64,000 nt of DNA, from NCBI RefSeq assembly GCF_900111835.1, contig NZ_FOJP01000024.1, forward strand, positions 26,153 to 90,152. Reading direction: 5' to 3'. Each line of letters opens with the position of its first letter. Position 1 is the first letter of the stretch. The notes under the pieces were generated by a model. That model did no database searches. It saw nothing but the letters and a program-made list of their open reading frames with translations, and was not told the DNA's origin. Source of the DNA: Metapseudomonas otitidis (lineage in GTDB: Bacteria > Pseudomonadota > Gammaproteobacteria > Pseudomonadales > Pseudomonadaceae). Shown one piece after another: positions 62,355-64,000 of the stretch. A program made the position numbers and the translations under genes.

Positions 62355-64000
62355 TCAGGCTGCCGGGTCGAACAGGTGCAAGACCTGCACGTCGCTGGCG
62401 GTGAGGCGCGCGCGCAGCTGCTGCTCCTGCTGGCGGACCTTGGCCAGGGCGCGTTCCTTCACCGGGCCGTAGCCGCGGATCTGCTCGGGCAGTTCGGCCA
62501 GGGCGACGGCGGCGGCGTAGTTGCCGGGGCGCAGCTCCTTGAGGATCAGCGCCACCTGGGCTTCGTACTCGTCGATCAGCTGGCGTTCGAGCTTGCGCTC
62601 GTGGCTGTAGCCGAAGGGATCGAGGGCGCTGCCACGCAGGAAGCGGAAGCGTGCGAGGACGTCGAAGGCCTTGAGCATCCAGGGGCCGAAGCGACGCTTG
62701 CGCGGCTCGCCGGTGGCCGGGTCGGCCTTGGCCAGCCAGGACGGGGCGAGGTGGAATTCGAGGCTGTAGTCGCCCTCGAACTGCGCCTCCAGCTGCTTGC
62801 GGAAGCTGGCGTCGCTGTAGAGCCGGGCCACTTCGTATTCGTCCTTGTAGGCCAGCAGCTTGGCGTAGTAGCGGGCCACGGCGCGGGTCAGGGCCTTGTC
62901 TTCGCCGATGTCGGCCTGGCGCACGCGCTCCACCAGGGCGCGGTAGCGCTCGGCGTAGGCGGCGTCCTGGTAGGCGCGCAGGTGGTCGGCGCGGTACTGG
63001 ACGATCTCTTCCAGGGTTTCGCAGCGCGGGGCTTCGATCTCGGCCGGGCGGGCGAGCTTCTCCACCGCCGGCAGGTCGTGGGCGGCGCGACGGCCCCAGA
63101 GGAAGGCCTGCTGGTTGAGGGTGACGGCGACGCCGTTGAGTTCGATGGCCTTGTCGATGGCGGCGGCGGAGATGGGCACCAGGCCCTTCTGGTAGGCATA
63201 GCCGAGCATGAACAGGTTGGTGGCGATGCTGTCGCCCAGCAGGCGGGTGGCCAGGCGGGTGGCGTCGACGAAGTGGGTCTTGGCTTCGCCCACTGCCTCT
63301 ACCAAGGCGTCACGCATGGCGGCGCCGGGCACCTGGGCGTCGGGGTTGCGGGTGAACTCGGCGGTGGCGGCCTCGTGACTGTTGACCACGGCGGTGGCGA
63401 TGCGGTCGTTGAGCTTGGCCAGGGCCTCTTCGCTGGCGGCCACCACCAGGTCGCAGCCCAGCAGCAGATCGGTCTCGCCGGCGGCGATACGCACGGCGTA
63501 GATGTCGTCCTGCTTGGCGGCGATGCGGATGTGGGTGATGACCGGGCCGAACTTCTGCGCGAGGCCGGCCTGGTCGAGCACGGTGCAGCCCTTGCCTTCG
63601 ATGTGGGCGGCCATGCCCAGCAGGGCGCCGACGGTGGTGACGCCACTGCCGCCGACGCCGGGCAGGAGGATGTTCCAGGGCCGGGCGAGGCTCGGCTGGC
63701 GCGGCTCGGGCAGGGCGACGAAGAGTGCCTTGGCTCCGGCGGCCTCGGGCTTGCGCAGGCTGCCGCCGTGAACGGTGACGAAGCTAGGGCAGAAGCCTTC
63801 GACGCAGGAGAAGTCCTTGTTGCAGGCGTTCTGGTCGATCTGCCGCTTGCGGCCCAGTTCGGTTTCCAGGGGCAGCACGGAGAGGCAGTTGGACTTGACG
63901 CTGCAGTCACCGCAGCCCTCGCACACGGCGGGGTTGATGAAGGCGCGCTTGGCCGGGTCGGCGAGCTTGCCGCGCTTGCGGCGGCGGCGCTTCTCGGTGG
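62355..64000 (-). CDS. Indolepyruvate ferredoxin oxidoreductase, fused alpha/gamma type (partial, 5' end outside window)
   Basis: The minus-strand frame is open to the window edge; about 548 residues are visible up to the stop at 62355. It begins in the ferredoxin-like linker with CEGCGDCSVKSNC, an iron-sulfur cysteine set, then CVEGFCPSFVTV. The gamma (2-oxoacid oxidoreductase) domain follows with WNILLPGVGGSGVTTVGALLGMAAH. The C-terminal 200 residues match the extended DUF6537-type end of large indolepyruvate oxidoreductases (about 1,150 residues in full). The enzyme decarboxylates aryl-pyruvates to acyl-CoA with reduction of ferredoxin. An internal GTG at 63926 is not the real start. Confidence 0.9.
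   Translation of the reverse strand, partial: TEKRRRRKRGKLADPAKRAFINPAVCEGCGDCSVKSNCLSVLPLETELGRKRQIDQNACNKDFSCVEGFCPSFVTVHGGSLRKPEAAGAKALFVALPEPRQPSLARPWNILLPGVGGSGVTTVGALLGMAAHIEGKGCTVLDQAGLAQKFGPVITHIRIAAKQDDIYAVRIAAGETDLLLGCDLVVAASEEALAKLNDRIATAVVNSHEAATAEFTRNPDAQVPGAAMRDALVEAVGEAKTHFVDATRLATRLLGDSIATNLFMLGYAYQKGLVPISAAAIDKAIELNGVAVTLNQQAFLWGRRAAHDLPAVEKLARPAEIEAPRCETLEEIVQYRADHLRAYQDAAYAERYRALVERVRQADIGEDKALTRAVARYYAKLLAYKDEYEVARLYSDASFRKQLEAQFEGDYSLEFHLAPSWLAKADPATGEPRKRRFGPWMLKAFDVLARFRFLRGSALDPFGYSHERKLERQLIDEYEAQVALILKELRPGNYAAAVALAELPEQIRGYGPVKERALAKVRQQEQQLRARLTASDVQVLHLFDPAA

Overview
The window is high-GC gammaproteobacterial chromosome and fits a Pseudomonas (an inference from gene content: a NosP/NahK pair, a Lap-type giant adhesin with its type I exporter, PqqF, a Leu/Val/Phe dehydrogenase and an indolepyruvate ferredoxin oxidoreductase). 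It alternates conserved core genes with two separate defence regions and several dense arrays of intergenic hairpin repeats.

Region 1 (1-14.71 kb) is a lower-GC mobile island. It ends inside ttcA, of which only the first 43 codons remain (14713-14841, minus strand), cut at the SGGK of the PP-loop. Next to this junction lies a minus-strand run of four coupled genes: three large tyrosine-recombinase-type proteins and a small HTH/coiled-coil protein. The cargo is defence-like: an SF2 helicase plus a winged-helix protein diverge from an XRE controller, with a perfect palindrome carrying a -10 box on both strands between them. A compact plus-strand operon follows: adenine-type DNA methyltransferase, the 42-codon start of a DUF1016/YhcG-type nuclease gene, a DExH helicase and a GIY-YIG nuclease. 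This set does not match a classical restriction-modification type and is the best candidate here for an under-described system.

Region 2 (14.8-38.45 kb) is core sequence: a DnaJ-related protein, two Yip1-like membrane proteins, SprT and a small conserved protein. Then comes a 4,991-residue LapA-type adhesin (minus strand) with an N-terminal retention module and TAAG site, nine exact-period 474-bp repeats, four 363-bp cadherin-like repeats, two von Willebrand A domains and C-terminal RTX repeats. Its TolC/ABC/HlyD exporter genes are divergent from it.

Region 3 (38.5-50.2 kb) is a second defence island, all on the minus strand: hsdM-hsdS-Abi-like gene, then a thioesterase and a nucleotidyltransferase/HEPN pair, then a GmrSD-like protein coupled to hsdR. 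The type I system is therefore split by unrelated genes. The hsdS specificity domains and the methyltransferase target region of region 1 both look AT-rich against their GC-rich conserved parts.

Region 4 (50.2-64 kb) returns to core genes: nahK and nosP (nitric-oxide sensing and biofilm control), a porin, pqqF, a DUF2165 membrane protein, tRNA-Arg(CCU), a GNAT acetyltransferase, leucine dehydrogenase and a partial indolepyruvate ferredoxin oxidoreductase. Arrays of paired inverted hairpins lie near 38.5, 45.4, 46.0-46.6, 50.4-51.1 and 55.0-55.8 kb, including a 171-bp tandem repeat.
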